This document shows, one piece after another, positions 1 to 8,476 of a stretch of 64,000 nucleotides of DNA. A program made the position numbers and the translations under genes. Position 1 is the stretch's first letter; every line of letters begins with the position of its first letter. Source of the DNA: JALZAI01 sp038212215. Its GTDB lineage: Bacteria > Actinomycetota > Actinomycetes > Mycobacteriales > Jatrophihabitantaceae. The DNA lies in NCBI GenBank assembly GCA_038212215.1, contig JBBQUT010000005.1, positions 62,001 to 126,000 of the forward strand, given 5' to 3'. The notes beneath the pieces are model-generated. The model saw only the letters and a program-made list of their open reading frames with translations. It was not told the DNA's origin and searched no databases.

Positions 1-1
1 G

Positions 2-316
2 GTTCGTAAGAGCCTGGACGAGCCGCTGCACTGGATCGCCGACAACGCCGGCCACGAGGGTTACGTCGTGACTGCCAACGTCCGCGAACTCCCGGTGAAC
101 CGTGGCCTGGACGCAGCGACCGGCGACTATGTCGACCTGCTCGATGCGGGCATCGTCGACCCTGTCAAGGTCACCAAGGCGGCGCTGGCAAACGCGGCGT
201 CGGTTGCGGCGCTGCTGCTCACCACGCAGGCTGCAGTCGTCGACAAGCCCGCAGAGTCCGCGCCATCAGCTGGGGGCCACGGTCACAGCCACGGACCGGG
301 CGGGCACTCGCACTGA
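2..316 (+). CDS. groEL: GroEL chaperonin, C-terminal part (cut by window start)
   Basis: This is the last 104 residues of a 60-kDa chaperonin, which folds proteins in the cytoplasm as a double-ring ATPase. The frame is open from base 2, and the visible part is the equatorial-domain end, with the family motif GDYVDLLDAGIVDPVKV. The tail ends in a histidine- and glycine-rich stretch (GHGHSHGPGGHSH) instead of the Gly-Gly-Met tail. In mycobacteria and other actinomycetes a His-rich tail marks the GroEL1-type paralogue. It lies upstream of a whiB3-like gene, as in mycobacteria. A strong hairpin follows the stop codon. The identification is firm; the GroEL1 assignment rests on the tail and the gene order. 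Confidence 0.95.
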   Translation, partial: VRKSLDEPLHWIADNAGHEGYVVTANVRELPVNRGLDAATGDYVDLLDAGIVDPVKVTKAALANAASVAALLLTTQAAVVDKPAESAPSAGGHGHSHGPGGHSH

Positions 317-336
317 TCCGTCCCGCAACGAAAGCT

Positions 337-366
337 CTGCCCCCCGGCGATGACGCCGCGGGGCAG
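337..366 (+). terminator. Hairpin terminator after groEL
   Basis: The arms CTGCCCC and GGGGCAG enclose an inner CGGCG/CGCCG stem with an ATGA loop and one C-C mismatch. The hairpin starts 20 bases after the groEL stop and is followed by a short T-run (CGCCTTTCGC). It is a typical GC-rich actinobacterial terminator with a poor U-tract. Confidence 0.6.
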
Positions 367-591
367 CGCCTTTCGCAGGCGCTCACCGTGCCGACTCGTC
401 CTATCTGGAGTCGTATTCCGACATGGCGACCAGCAGTTGCCCTCTCGTGGGGTGAGCGCGTGCTGGGCGAAGAAGGTCGGCAAGAACTCTGCGACGGTCG
501 GGGTGTGCAGGATGACCGCTGTCTGGCCGTTGTTTGATCGGGGACCCGCTCACACGTAACCATCGCCCGGAGCGACACCGCAATATGACAC

Positions 592-1319
592 TTGAATGGG
601 CGTCCGACCCTGGCGTCGGCGTGGTTCGCCTCCGGCGACAGTGAATGCCTGGGAGTGCTCGTCGCCGCAGCTGCCGCTGATCCGCTCGACGAACGTCACG
701 AGCAGCACGTGTCGCACTGGGGCGCTGACCCGCTGTGGCGCAGCGGTCCGCTGCCGGCGCTCACCGCCGACCGTTTCGACGGAACCGACCGACATCGACC
801 CGGCCTCGGCCTACCGACCGATAGTGCGGCTCGCGGTCGCGCGGTACCAGCCCGAGTCGGTGCCCGGCGCTGCGCTGTCCAAGATCGTCCAATGCGAGCA
901 GGTATCGATCCTCCCGGACCGGGTCATCACCGTCGACCCTGTCCCCGGCAACCCCGACGCGATCGCCATCCGGTCGACGGGGACACCTACGTCGCCGGTC
1001 CATGACCCGGGCTGCCCTCGATTCCGCCGGACGGGTTCGACGTGTGCGGGCTGATCCCGAACCTGACGGGCGCATCGACCCCGCTGCGCCGCTCTGGGAA
1101 GGCACCGTCACCCTGCCTGCCGACCGCGTCAGCGGGCAGCTACGAATCCTCATCACCGAAGCTGAGCACCTCGCAACCGACACCGTCGCTGCGTACAACT
1201 ACAAGATCGCACTCGAACACAACCCGGACGCACCACCTGGCCCACGCTTCGTCGTCGAGCACGGCACCTATCTCCCCGGCACCGGACGGATCACGCTTGC
1301 CGACGCAATCGTGATCTGA
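592..1319 (+). pseudogene. Frameshifted remnant of a large actinobacterial hypothetical protein
   Basis: Three consecutive pieces in three different frames read like one protein C-terminus. Frame 1 (about 592-783) contains AWFASGDSECLGVLV and VSHWGADPLWRSGPLP. Frame 2 (about 785-990) contains AYRPIVRLAVARYQPES and ILPDRVITV. Frame 3 (about 1002-1319) contains APLWEGTVTLPADR and ends with a stop. No single frame spans the region, so at least two frameshifts are needed. The order and style of the motifs (WGADP-W-S, RYQP-S, then a jelly-roll-like end) resemble a long, uncharacterised actinobacterial protein. I recall such proteins only as hypothetical, sometimes near phage-tail-like loci. No upstream part is visible in 317-591. 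Function is unknown. Confidence 0.55.
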
Positions 1320-1382
1320 GCGCTCGCACGGTGCCGTGTGCTAACGGCCGCCTCCGCGGCCCGCTCACGCTTGGGCCGGGGG

Positions 1383-1694
1383 TCAGGCTGGGACCACGGT
1401 CGGCCGGGAGCTGCGGTGGCGACGGCGAGAGAGCAGGTGCTCGCGTTCCTCGACCGAGAGACCGCCCCACACGCCATAGGGCTCGCGGGCATCGAGGGCC
1501 CAGCGCAGGCAGTTTCCGATCACCGGGCAGCTGGCACACACGGCTTTGGCGCGCATCTCGCGTCGCGTTCGCGACGGTCCGCGCTCGTTCTCAGGGTGGT
1601 AGAAGTCCGACGTCTCCCGGCCGCGACATGCGGCATCCACCTGCCAGTCCCAGTCGCCCTCATGTGGCTTGGGGAGGCGTCGCACCTCGGCCAT
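1383..1694 (-). CDS. whiB3: WhiB-family iron-sulfur regulator, WhiB3/WhiD type
   Basis: This 103-residue protein has the four WhiB cysteines at 23, 53, 56 and 62 (spacing CX29CX2CX5C) that bind a [4Fe-4S] cluster. After them come the GVWGGLS turn and a basic C-terminal tail that contacts DNA. WhiB proteins sense redox state or NO and work by binding the principal sigma factor. The motifs DWDWQ, FYHPENERG and EPYGVWGGLS fit the WhiB3/WhiD branch, and the position between groEL and the DUF5319-guaB block matches mycobacterial whiB3. I chose the ATG at 1694 because GAGGGCAGG lies just upstream; a longer start at 1742 adds 16 residues unlike the family. The neighbouring sigD of mycobacteria is absent here. 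Confidence 0.9.
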   Translation of the reverse strand: MAEVRRLPKPHEGDWDWQVDAACRGRETSDFYHPENERGPSRTRREMRAKAVCASCPVIGNCLRWALDAREPYGVWGGLSVEEREHLLSRRRHRSSRPTVVPA

Positions 1695-1804
1695 GTTCCT
1701 GCCCTCCAGCAAAGCAGATGATCGTCCCCACAGGGTTCTCATCGGTCGTCTGCGATGTAAAAAGAGCGAAAACGCGAAAGGTAACGGCTTATTTTGAAAT
1801 TGGT

Positions 1805-1833
1805 ACCCTACTCACCGCTGACCAGGGTGCGAA
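1805..1833 (-). promoter_or_regulatory. Candidate promoter for whiB3
   Basis: On the minus strand TTCGCA (1828-1833) and TAGGGT (1805-1810) are separated by 17 bases, a plausible -35/-10 pair about 110 bases before the whiB3 start. The stretch between promoter and gene is unusually A/T-rich for this window. Prediction only. Confidence 0.35.
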
Positions 1834-1888
1834 TCGGGCAAGTTGCTTCGTGCTGGGCTCGCGATCGGGACAGGCGAGGCAATGGTTG

Positions 1889-2269
1889 TCAGCGGCGGTT
1901 GCTCAGGATGCGGACGGCGTCGATGTAACCGCGCGCGTACTCCCAGCTCACGAAGGCGTCCGGGTCGGGAGCGAAGGCCGGCTCATGCACGTGGGTGCGG
2001 CCCTCGTCCAGCAGCGCCCGCAGGTTGGCTGCCATCAGCTCCCAGGCGAAGAAGTGCTGCTCGCGGCAATCGTCGCAGTCGATGGCAATGCCGTCCACGC
2101 CGACCTGCTGCAACGACTCTCTGAAGTCTGCCAGTTCGCCGAGATCCGCCTCGACGTCCGCCCGCTCGTCCGCGCTGAGCGGGATGACCGCATCGACGTC
2201 GTCGAGGCAGGCCGCCGGATCAGCGGGGTCGTCAAGGAACGGGTCGAGCGGCCCATCGCCAGAATTCAC
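1889..2269 (-). CDS. DUF5319 family protein (Rv3412-like)
   Basis: This is a small acidic protein of about 126 residues and unknown function. It shows the family features: an N-terminal DPF-DDPADPAA stretch, an acidic linker rich in ADERADVEADL, a DCDDC pair that could bind metal, and the conserved HVHEPAF and YARGYIDAV segments. The family occurs throughout actinobacteria between whiB3 and guaB2, as here. I place the start at GTG 2269, preceded by GGGGAA, which gives the usual family length. An ATG at 2353 is in frame, but it lies inside the repeated element at 2323-2360 and would add a basic extension. Confidence 0.75.
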   Translation of the reverse strand: MNSGDGPLDPFLDDPADPAACLDDVDAVIPLSADERADVEADLGELADFRESLQQVGVDGIAIDCDDCREQHFFAWELMAANLRALLDEGRTHVHEPAFAPDPDAFVSWEYARGYIDAVRILSNRR

Positions 2270-2322
2270 CGGTTCCCCGTCCCGATCGATCACGGACACA
2301 CGGTAGTGGGCGCAGCGCCTCC

Positions 2323-2360
2323 GCGCCAACTGGCGCATATGTAATTGCGCCAACTGGCGC
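2323..2360. repeat. Direct repeat of an imperfect palindrome, GCGCCAACTGGCGC
   Basis: Two identical 14-bp copies (2323-2336 and 2347-2360) are separated by 10 bases that include CATATG. Each copy is nearly self-complementary (CGCCA-AC-TGGCG). They lie between the ABC permease stop and the DUF5319 gene. The spacing of about 24 bp (centre to centre) puts both on nearly the same DNA face, as in a regulator site. A looser repeat, GGGCGCAGCGC, flanks both sides. Confidence 0.6.
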
Positions 2361-2378
2361 GCGAAGCGGGCGCAGCGC

Positions 2379-4904
2379 TCACGCCGTCGCGATCGCGGCC
2401 AGCGGACTCGTCCGAGCGGCGCGAATGCCGGGCCACCCAGCAGCCAGCACCCCGACTACTGCCGCGATGACCAGGAACAGCGCGCTCTGCAACCACGGCA
2501 CGCTCAGCACGTTCAGCCCCTGGTCGCGCAGGGCGTCGGTGAACAACGCCCCGTAGCCCACCCCGATACCCAGCCCGAGGGCCGCTCCGAACACCGCGAT
2601 CAGCAGCGACTCGAGATAGATCGTGCGACGGACCTGCTTGCGCTGCATGCCGACGGCCCGCAGCATGCCGATCTCGCGGCGCCGCTCCACCACCGACAGG
2701 GCAAGCGTGTTCACGATGCCGAGGATCGCGATGACGATGGCCAGCGCCAGCAGCCCGTACAGCAGGCCGATGAGTCCGTTGATGTCGGCGGCCACCGAGC
2801 CCGCAAAATCGCTGCGGCTCTGCACGTCCACGACGTAGAAGTCGTTCGTCGCCCGTTCCAGCCCGGCACGTAGCGCCGCTGCGTCGGTCCGGGGTGCGGC
2901 GCTAACCAGCGCGACCTCGTCGTTGCGCAGGCTGGACGGGGTGAGCGCGCGGTAGGCGCCGCCATCGACCAGCCATGGCCCCAGCAGGGCGTTGTTCGCA
3001 TAGATGCCGGTGACCGTCCGGCGCTGCGGCGGCCGCCCCGCGACGGTGAGGGTATGCCGGCTACCGATTTGCCAGTCGTGCTGCTTGGCCGTATCGGCCG
3101 ACACCAGCATGCCATTGGCGAGGTCGAGCCGCCCGCGCACGATCGGCACGCTGAAGACCGAAGCGAGCGGGCCGTCCACGGCGGTGCCGAAATCGTGCTT
3201 GCCGTCGAGTGCCGCGGACACGCTGTGCAGCTCGGTGATCGTTTCGACGCCGTCCACGGCACGGGCCGCGGTCGCAGCCGCGTGAGGGACGCCCACGCTC
3301 AACTGGCTGGTCAGCAGGAAGTCCGCGCGTATGTGGTTATCGACCAGCGCCTTGACGCTCGCCTTGGCCGAGGAGCCCAGGACGGCGACTCCCGCGACCA
3401 GGACCAGGCCCACGGTGAGCGCGAAGCCGGTCGCTGCCGTGCGCCGGGGGTTGCGGACCGCGTTGGTACGGGCCAGTCGCCCGATCGTGCCGAATGGTCG
3501 GCCGACGACGCGCCCGAGCGGCTCGATGATCCACCGGGCCAGAACGGGCGAGAGCAGCAGCACGCCCGCACACACCCCGAGCAGCCCGAGCGCCAGCAAC
3601 TGCAGCGCGATGCCGGTCGACGATGCAGCGAAGCCCGCAACGGACGCCGCGGCGCCCAGCACAATGACCACACTGCCGGCTACCGTCCGGCGGCGCAGGC
3701 TCGCGGCACTCGGCGCGGCGAACTCCTCCCGCATGGCAGCGACCGGTGCGATGCTCGCCGCGCGACGGGCTGGCGTGAGCGCCGCGAGAAGCGTCACCAC
3801 GGTGCCCACCAGCAGCGCGAAGACGACGGTGCGCAGCGACACCACGAGCGCACCCGACGGCAGGCCCAGGTCGAAAGACTCCAGCAGGGTTCGCAGTCCG
3901 TACGCGAGGCCTACCCCAGCGGCCAGGCCCAAGGCGCTGCCGATGACGCCGATGACCCCCGCTTCGAGCAGCACCGACCGCCGCACCTGCCGACCGCTCG
4001 CGCCGATCGCGCGCAGCAGCGCCAGCTCGCGCTGCCGCTGCGCGACGATCATCGAGAAGGTGTTGTAGATGATGAACGTCCCGACAAGCAGGGCGATGAA
4101 GCCGAAACCCAGCAGGATGTAGTTCACGAACGACAGCGCGCTATTGACGTCCTGGGTGTCCGCGTCGCGCACCTGCGTGCCGGTCTTCGCGACGAGGCCG
4201 GGCGGCAGCACGGCGGCGATCGCGGCGGTGACGGCCTGCTCCGACACGCCCGGCTGGGCGGCGACGTCCACGGTGGACACGAACTTGGCATCGGTGAACA
4301 ACGCGCTCGCCCGCTCGCGGGTGAACAGGGCGCCGACGTAGCCGCCGGTGTCGAACGAGACCCGGTAGATCCCGCTGATCGACGCGCTGGCGACCTGGCC
4401 GCCGGATGTGACGATCTTGACCTGGTCGCCGGCGGCCAAGTGGTGGCGCCGCGCGGCGCCGTCGTTGACGACCACCTGGTCGGCGCTGCGAGGCGCATGG
4501 CCGGCGACGAAGGTGGGGACGGGGTTGACCGATTCGCCTGCATCCGCCCAGGCCGCACCGACGCTGGGCGCGCCGCCGGAGTTGATCTTCTTGCCGTCCG
4601 GGCCCACCAGCACGATCGGGGCGCTGATGTCGGGCTGCACCGCCCGGACGCCCGGCACCGCGGCGATCCGGCTGATCACGGACAACGGCACCCCCGGGTC
4701 GTAGTCGTGGGTGGCCTGCACCCGCGCGTCGATACCAGCGTCGCTGGTCTGGAAGATCGTGGTGAAGCTCTTGTCGAGGGTGTCGGTGAAGACGAACGAA
4801 CCGGCCACGAAGGCCGTCCCGAGCAGCACGGAGACGACAGTCAGCGCAAGCCTGAGCTTGTGCGCGGCGAGATTGCGCATCGACACCGTCCGCATCGTGC
4901 TCAT
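2379..4904 (-). CDS. ABC transporter permease, MacB/FtsX type with two FtsX domains
   Basis: This 841-residue membrane protein has the layout of an actinobacterial duplicated FtsX-like permease. An N-terminal signal-anchor helix (about residues 15-40) is followed by a large extracytoplasmic domain and three helices (about 260-400), then further helices, a second extracytoplasmic region and three C-terminal helices (about 710-835). Both FtsX domains carry the RQRELALLRAIGAS / RRREIGMLRAVGMQ motif, where the permease couples to the ATPase. Such proteins export lipids, peptides or drugs or remodel the envelope; the substrate cannot be read from sequence. Its start codon overlaps the stop of the ATPase gene by 4 bases, so the two are translated together. 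Confidence 0.9.
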   Translation of the reverse strand: MSTMRTVSMRNLAAHKLRLALTVVSVLLGTAFVAGSFVFTDTLDKSFTTIFQTSDAGIDARVQATHDYDPGVPLSVISRIAAVPGVRAVQPDISAPIVLVGPDGKKINSGGAPSVGAAWADAGESVNPVPTFVAGHAPRSADQVVVNDGAARRHHLAAGDQVKIVTSGGQVASASISGIYRVSFDTGGYVGALFTRERASALFTDAKFVSTVDVAAQPGVSEQAVTAAIAAVLPPGLVAKTGTQVRDADTQDVNSALSFVNYILLGFGFIALLVGTFIIYNTFSMIVAQRQRELALLRAIGASGRQVRRSVLLEAGVIGVIGSALGLAAGVGLAYGLRTLLESFDLGLPSGALVVSLRTVVFALLVGTVVTLLAALTPARRAASIAPVAAMREEFAAPSAASLRRRTVAGSVVIVLGAAASVAGFAASSTGIALQLLALGLLGVCAGVLLLSPVLARWIIEPLGRVVGRPFGTIGRLARTNAVRNPRRTAATGFALTVGLVLVAGVAVLGSSAKASVKALVDNHIRADFLLTSQLSVGVPHAAATAARAVDGVETITELHSVSAALDGKHDFGTAVDGPLASVFSVPIVRGRLDLANGMLVSADTAKQHDWQIGSRHTLTVAGRPPQRRTVTGIYANNALLGPWLVDGGAYRALTPSSLRNDEVALVSAAPRTDAAALRAGLERATNDFYVVDVQSRSDFAGSVAADINGLIGLLYGLLALAIVIAILGIVNTLALSVVERRREIGMLRAVGMQRKQVRRTIYLESLLIAVFGAALGLGIGVGYGALFTDALRDQGLNVLSVPWLQSALFLVIAAVVGVLAAGWPGIRAARTSPLAAIATA

Positions 4905-5689
4905 CGGGACTCCAGCGCCTTCATCCGGTCCAGCACCGTCTCGGCCGTCGGGCCGCGCAGTTCGTCCACGATCCGTCCGTCAGCGAGGAAGAGCACCCGG
5001 TCGGCGTACGCGGCAGCCCACGGATCGTGCGTGACGACGACGACGGTCTGGCCCAACTCGTCCACCGTTCGACGCAGGATGGCGAGCACTTCGGCGCCGG
5101 CGCGCGAGTCGAGATTGCCGGTCGGCTCATCGCCGAACACGATGTCGGGACGGCCGGCAAGGGCCCGTCCGACCGCTACCCGTTGCTGCTGGCCACCGGA
5201 GAGCTCCGACGGGCGGTGCCCAAGGCGATCCGACAGGCCCAGCGTGCTGATCACCGTGTCGAGCCAGGGCCGGTCGACCGAGCGACCGGCAATGTCGGTG
5301 GGCAGGGTGATGTTCTCCAGCGCGGTCAGCGTCGGGACGAGGTTGAAGGCCTGGAAAACGAACCCGACCCGGTCGCGGCGCAGCGCTGTGAGCTTCTTGT
5401 CGGAGAGCCCTGCGAGTTCGACGCCGCCGATGGACACCGAACCGGAGCTCACGCTGTCGAGCCCGGCGAGGCAATGCATCAACGTCGACTTCCCCGAGCC
5501 CGACGGGCCCATAATGGCCGTGAACTCGCCGCCCGCGAGCTCGACGCTCACGTGGTCGAGAGCGGTGACGGCCGTGTCGCCGTCGCCATAATGCTTGACG
5601 ACATCGACGGCGCGCGCCGCGCTCGTGCGATGGTCGGTGCGCGAGAGCTGTGCGGTGGGCTGAGAATCGGTGGACTGGGATCTGGTCAT
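4901..5689 (-). CDS. ABC transporter ATP-binding protein, LolD/MacB type
   Basis: This 262-residue cytoplasmic ATPase powers the permease encoded directly downstream. Visible motifs are Walker A GPSGSGKST, the Q-loop in FVFQAFNLVPTLTALEN, the signature LSGGQQQRVAVGRAL, Walker B DIVFGDEPTG and the switch histidine in VVVTHD. The NLVPTLTALEN segment is typical of the LolD/MacB class. I take the ATG at 5689 (MTRSQSTDS). The longer in-frame extension to 6034 runs into the guaB gene on the other strand and looks non-coding. The gene is divergent from guaB, with about 115 bases between the two starts. Confidence 0.92.
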   Translation of the reverse strand: MTRSQSTDSQPTAQLSRTDHRTSAARAVDVVKHYGDGDTAVTALDHVSVELAGGEFTAIMGPSGSGKSTLMHCLAGLDSVSSGSVSIGGVELAGLSDKKLTALRRDRVGFVFQAFNLVPTLTALENITLPTDIAGRSVDRPWLDTVISTLGLSDRLGHRPSELSGGQQQRVAVGRALAGRPDIVFGDEPTGNLDSRAGAEVLAILRRTVDELGQTVVVVTHDPWAAAYADRVLFLADGRIVDELRGPTAETVLDRMKALESR

Positions 5690-5793
5690 GCGTTTCAGGT
5701 TCGTCCGATGCCGCACGCGCGGCCATTGGGTAGTCCCCCGATTTGACCCCTGAGCTTCGACGTCTGCCGTCGGGGTACCCACCCGCTCCGTCG

Positions 5794-5799
5794 TAAGCT
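5794..5799 (+). promoter_or_regulatory. Candidate -10 box of guaB, probably a leaderless transcript
   Basis: TAAGCT ends five bases before the guaB ATG, so transcription would begin at or next to the start codon. No clear -35 box is seen. Confidence 0.4.
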
Positions 5800-5804
5800 G
5801 AACC

Positions 5805-7307
5805 ATGCCCGACGACGCCTCCATTTTCGCCCCGCTGGGCCTCACTTTCGATGACGTGCTGCTGCTGCCGGCCGAGACGGACGTGATCCCGTCCGCAGTG
5901 GACACCTCGACCCAGCTCACCCGCGAGATCCGGTTGGCGGTGCCGCTCGTCTCAGCCGCGATGGACACCGTCACCGAGGCCCGCATGGCCATCGCGATGG
6001 CGCGCCAGGGCGGCATCGGGGTGCTGCACCGCAACCTGCCGATCTCCGATCAGGCCGGCCAGGTCGATCTCGTCAAGCGCTCCGAGTCGGGCATGGTCAG
6101 CCACCCGATCACCGTGTCGCCGGACGCGACGCTGGCCGAGGTGGATACCCTCTGCGGGCGCTACCGGATCTCGGGCGTCCCGGTCGTCGACGAGGCCTCG
6201 GTGCTCGTCGGGATCATCACCAACCGCGATCTGCGCTTCGTCGCCGCAGCCGACTTCGAGCGCCGCACGGTACGCGAGATGATGACTGCGATGCCGCTGG
6301 TCACCGCACCGGTGGGCATCAGTCGCGAGGACGCCGCCGCGTTGCTCGCCAAGCACAAGGTCGAGAAGCTGCCGATCGTGGACGACCGCAACCGGCTGCG
6401 CGGCCTGATCACGGTGAAGGACTTCACCAAGTCCGAGCGCTACCCGAATGCCACCAAGGACACCGCGGGACGGCTGCGGGTGGCCGCCGCCGTCGGCTAC
6501 TGGGGCGACGCCTGGGAACGTTCGACCGCGCTGATCGACGCGGGCGTCGACGTGCTCGTGCCCGACACGGCCAACGGCCAAGCCCGCCTCATGCTGGAGA
6601 TGGTGCGTCGGCTCAAGGCCGACCCGGGTCTGCGCGGCGTGCAGGTGCTGGCCGGCAATGTGGCCACCCGGGCGGGCGCCCAGGCGCTCGTCGACGCGGG
6701 TGCCGATGCCGTCAAAGTCGGCGTGGGGCCGGGGTCGATCTGCACCACGCGGGTGGTGGCCGGTGTGGGTGTGCCGCAGATCACGGCGATCCACGACGCC
6801 GCCCAGGCGTGCCGGCCAGCCGGTGTGCCGGTGATCGGCGACGGCGGTTTGCAGTACTCCGGCGACATCGCCAAGGCCCTCGTGGCGGGTGCCAACGCGG
6901 TCATGCTCGGTTCGTTGCTCGCCGGTTGCGACGAGTCACCGGGTGATCTCGTCTTCGTCAACGGCAAGCAGTTCAAGAGCTACCGAGGGATGGGCTCACT
7001 CGGGGCGATGGCCTCGCGCGGGCGCGTCTCGTACTCGAAGGACCGCTATTTCCAGGCGGACGTCCAGTCTGACGACAAGATCGTCCCGGAGGGCATCGAA
7101 GGCCAGGTGCCCTATCGGGGGCCGCTCTCGGCGGTCGCCCACCAGCTTGTCGGTGGATTGCACCAGTCGATGTTCTACGTCGGCGCCCACACCGTCGATG
7201 AGTTGCAGCAGCGTGGCAAGTTCATCCGGATCACCGCTGCCGGGCTCAAGGAGTCGCACCCGCACGACATCCAGATGACGGTCGAGGCGCCGAACTACTC
7301 CGGCTGA
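5805..7307 (+). CDS. guaB: IMP dehydrogenase
   Basis: This is a 500-residue IMP dehydrogenase, which oxidises IMP to XMP with NAD+, the committed step of guanine nucleotide synthesis. The TIM-barrel start (LTFDDVLLLPAETDVIPS) is interrupted at about residues 95-215 by a CBS-domain pair that usually senses adenine and guanine nucleotides. The catalytic loop GPGSICTTR holds Cys313, followed by the flap with SYRGMGSLGAM. Length and motifs are standard for GuaB2. Downstream lie guaB3 and two F420 genes on the same strand with short gaps, so they may be co-transcribed. Confidence 0.97.
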   Translation: MPDDASIFAPLGLTFDDVLLLPAETDVIPSAVDTSTQLTREIRLAVPLVSAAMDTVTEARMAIAMARQGGIGVLHRNLPISDQAGQVDLVKRSESGMVSHPITVSPDATLAEVDTLCGRYRISGVPVVDEASVLVGIITNRDLRFVAAADFERRTVREMMTAMPLVTAPVGISREDAAALLAKHKVEKLPIVDDRNRLRGLITVKDFTKSERYPNATKDTAGRLRVAAAVGYWGDAWERSTALIDAGVDVLVPDTANGQARLMLEMVRRLKADPGLRGVQVLAGNVATRAGAQALVDAGADAVKVGVGPGSICTTRVVAGVGVPQITAIHDAAQACRPAGVPVIGDGGLQYSGDIAKALVAGANAVMLGSLLAGCDESPGDLVFVNGKQFKSYRGMGSLGAMASRGRVSYSKDRYFQADVQSDDKIVPEGIEGQVPYRGPLSAVAHQLVGGLHQSMFYVGAHTVDELQQRGKFIRITAAGLKESHPHDIQMTVEAPNYSG

Positions 7308-7344
7308 CCGGAGCGGCTGCTCACCGATAGGGCAGACTCGGCGC

Positions 7345-8475
7345 ATGCCGGAAACCGTGGAGATCGGTCTTGGGCGCAGCGCCCGCCGCGGTTACTACCT
7401 CGACGACATCGCGCTCGTCCCGACGCGGCGCACCCGCGGCTCGGCGGCGGTCTCGACTGCCTGGCAGATCGACGCGCACACCTTCGAGTTGCCGTTCGTG
7501 GCGGCGCCGTCGGACGCGGTGGTCAGCCCGTCGACCGCGGTCGAGATCGAGCGACTCGGCGGCCTCGCCGTGCTCGACGGCGAGGGACTGTGGGCGCGCT
7601 ACGAGGATCCAGACGCGGAGCTGGCGAAGCTCGACGGCGACACCGCGACATTGCAGCACGTCTATGCCCGGCCGGTGTCGCCGCAGCTGCTGCAACAGCG
7701 GGTCACTGAGCTGCGCGCGTCGGGCATCCGGGTGGCGGTGCGGCTCAGCCCCCAGCACACCGCAGATCTCGCCCCGCACGTGCTCGCCGCCGGCGTCGAC
7801 CTGCTCGTCATCCAGGGCACGATCATCTCCGCCGAGCACGTCACCTCCAGCGGGCCTGGGCTGAATCTGAAGACCTTCATCGCCGACCTGGACGTGCCGG
7901 TGCTCGTCGGCGGGGTGACGAACTACCAGACCGCGCTGCACCTCATGCGCACCGGCGCTGCCGGCGTGATCGTCGGGTACGGCGCACATTCGGGGTCGAC
8001 GACCCATTCGGTGCTCGGCATCGACGTCCCGATGGCGACTGCGGTGGTCGACGCCGCGGCCGCCCGCCGCGACTATCTGGACGAGACCGGCGGGCGTTAC
8101 GTGCACCTCATCGCCTACGGCGACATGACCACCGGCGCCGACGTCGCCAAGGCGCTCGGCTGCGGGGCGGACGCCGTGATGCTGGGCGAAGCGCTCGCGG
8201 CGGCCGCGCACGCACCCGGCCAGGGCCGGTACTGGGACGCGACTGCGGCGCATCCGCGCGTCCCCAGATCGGGGTTCGTCGAACCGGGCTGCACCGGCGC
8301 CGCAGCCGACGCCGACGAGCGGCCGGGCCTGGACGAGCTCGTGAGCGGACCCACTTGCGATCCGAGTGGCGAGCGCAACCTCTTCGGCGCGGTGCGCAGG
8401 GTGATGGCCAAGTGCGGATACTCGTCGTTGAAGGAATTCCAAAAGGTCGAACTGATCGTGACAGGAGGCCGGTGA
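7345..8475 (+). CDS. guaB3: GuaB3 family IMP dehydrogenase-related protein
   Basis: This is a 376-residue relative of IMP dehydrogenase that follows guaB in most actinobacteria. The TIM-barrel start is recognisable (YYLDDIALVPTRRTRGS), and the ending KCGYSSLKEFQKVEL is that of the mycobacterial GuaB3. It lacks the CBS pair. At the position of the IMPDH active loop it reads GYGAHSGSTTHSVLGI, without the catalytic cysteine, so ordinary IMPDH chemistry is unlikely. The physiological reaction is unsettled. The start ATG lies 37 bases after guaB, and the fgd start follows one base after its stop, indicating one operon. Confidence 0.9.
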   Translation: MPETVEIGLGRSARRGYYLDDIALVPTRRTRGSAAVSTAWQIDAHTFELPFVAAPSDAVVSPSTAVEIERLGGLAVLDGEGLWARYEDPDAELAKLDGDTATLQHVYARPVSPQLLQQRVTELRASGIRVAVRLSPQHTADLAPHVLAAGVDLLVIQGTIISAEHVTSSGPGLNLKTFIADLDVPVLVGGVTNYQTALHLMRTGAAGVIVGYGAHSGSTTHSVLGIDVPMATAVVDAAAARRDYLDETGGRYVHLIAYGDMTTGADVAKALGCGADAVMLGEALAAAAHAPGQGRYWDATAAHPRVPRSGFVEPGCTGAAADADERPGLDELVSGPTCDPSGERNLFGAVRRVMAKCGYSSLKEFQKVELIVTGGR

Positions 8476-8476
8476 G

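Noticed and set aside
3054..5591. Long plus-strand open frame opposite the ABC transporter genes
   Set aside because: It is the antisense shadow of two clear minus-strand genes. It has Arg/Gln/His-rich composition and no family resemblance.
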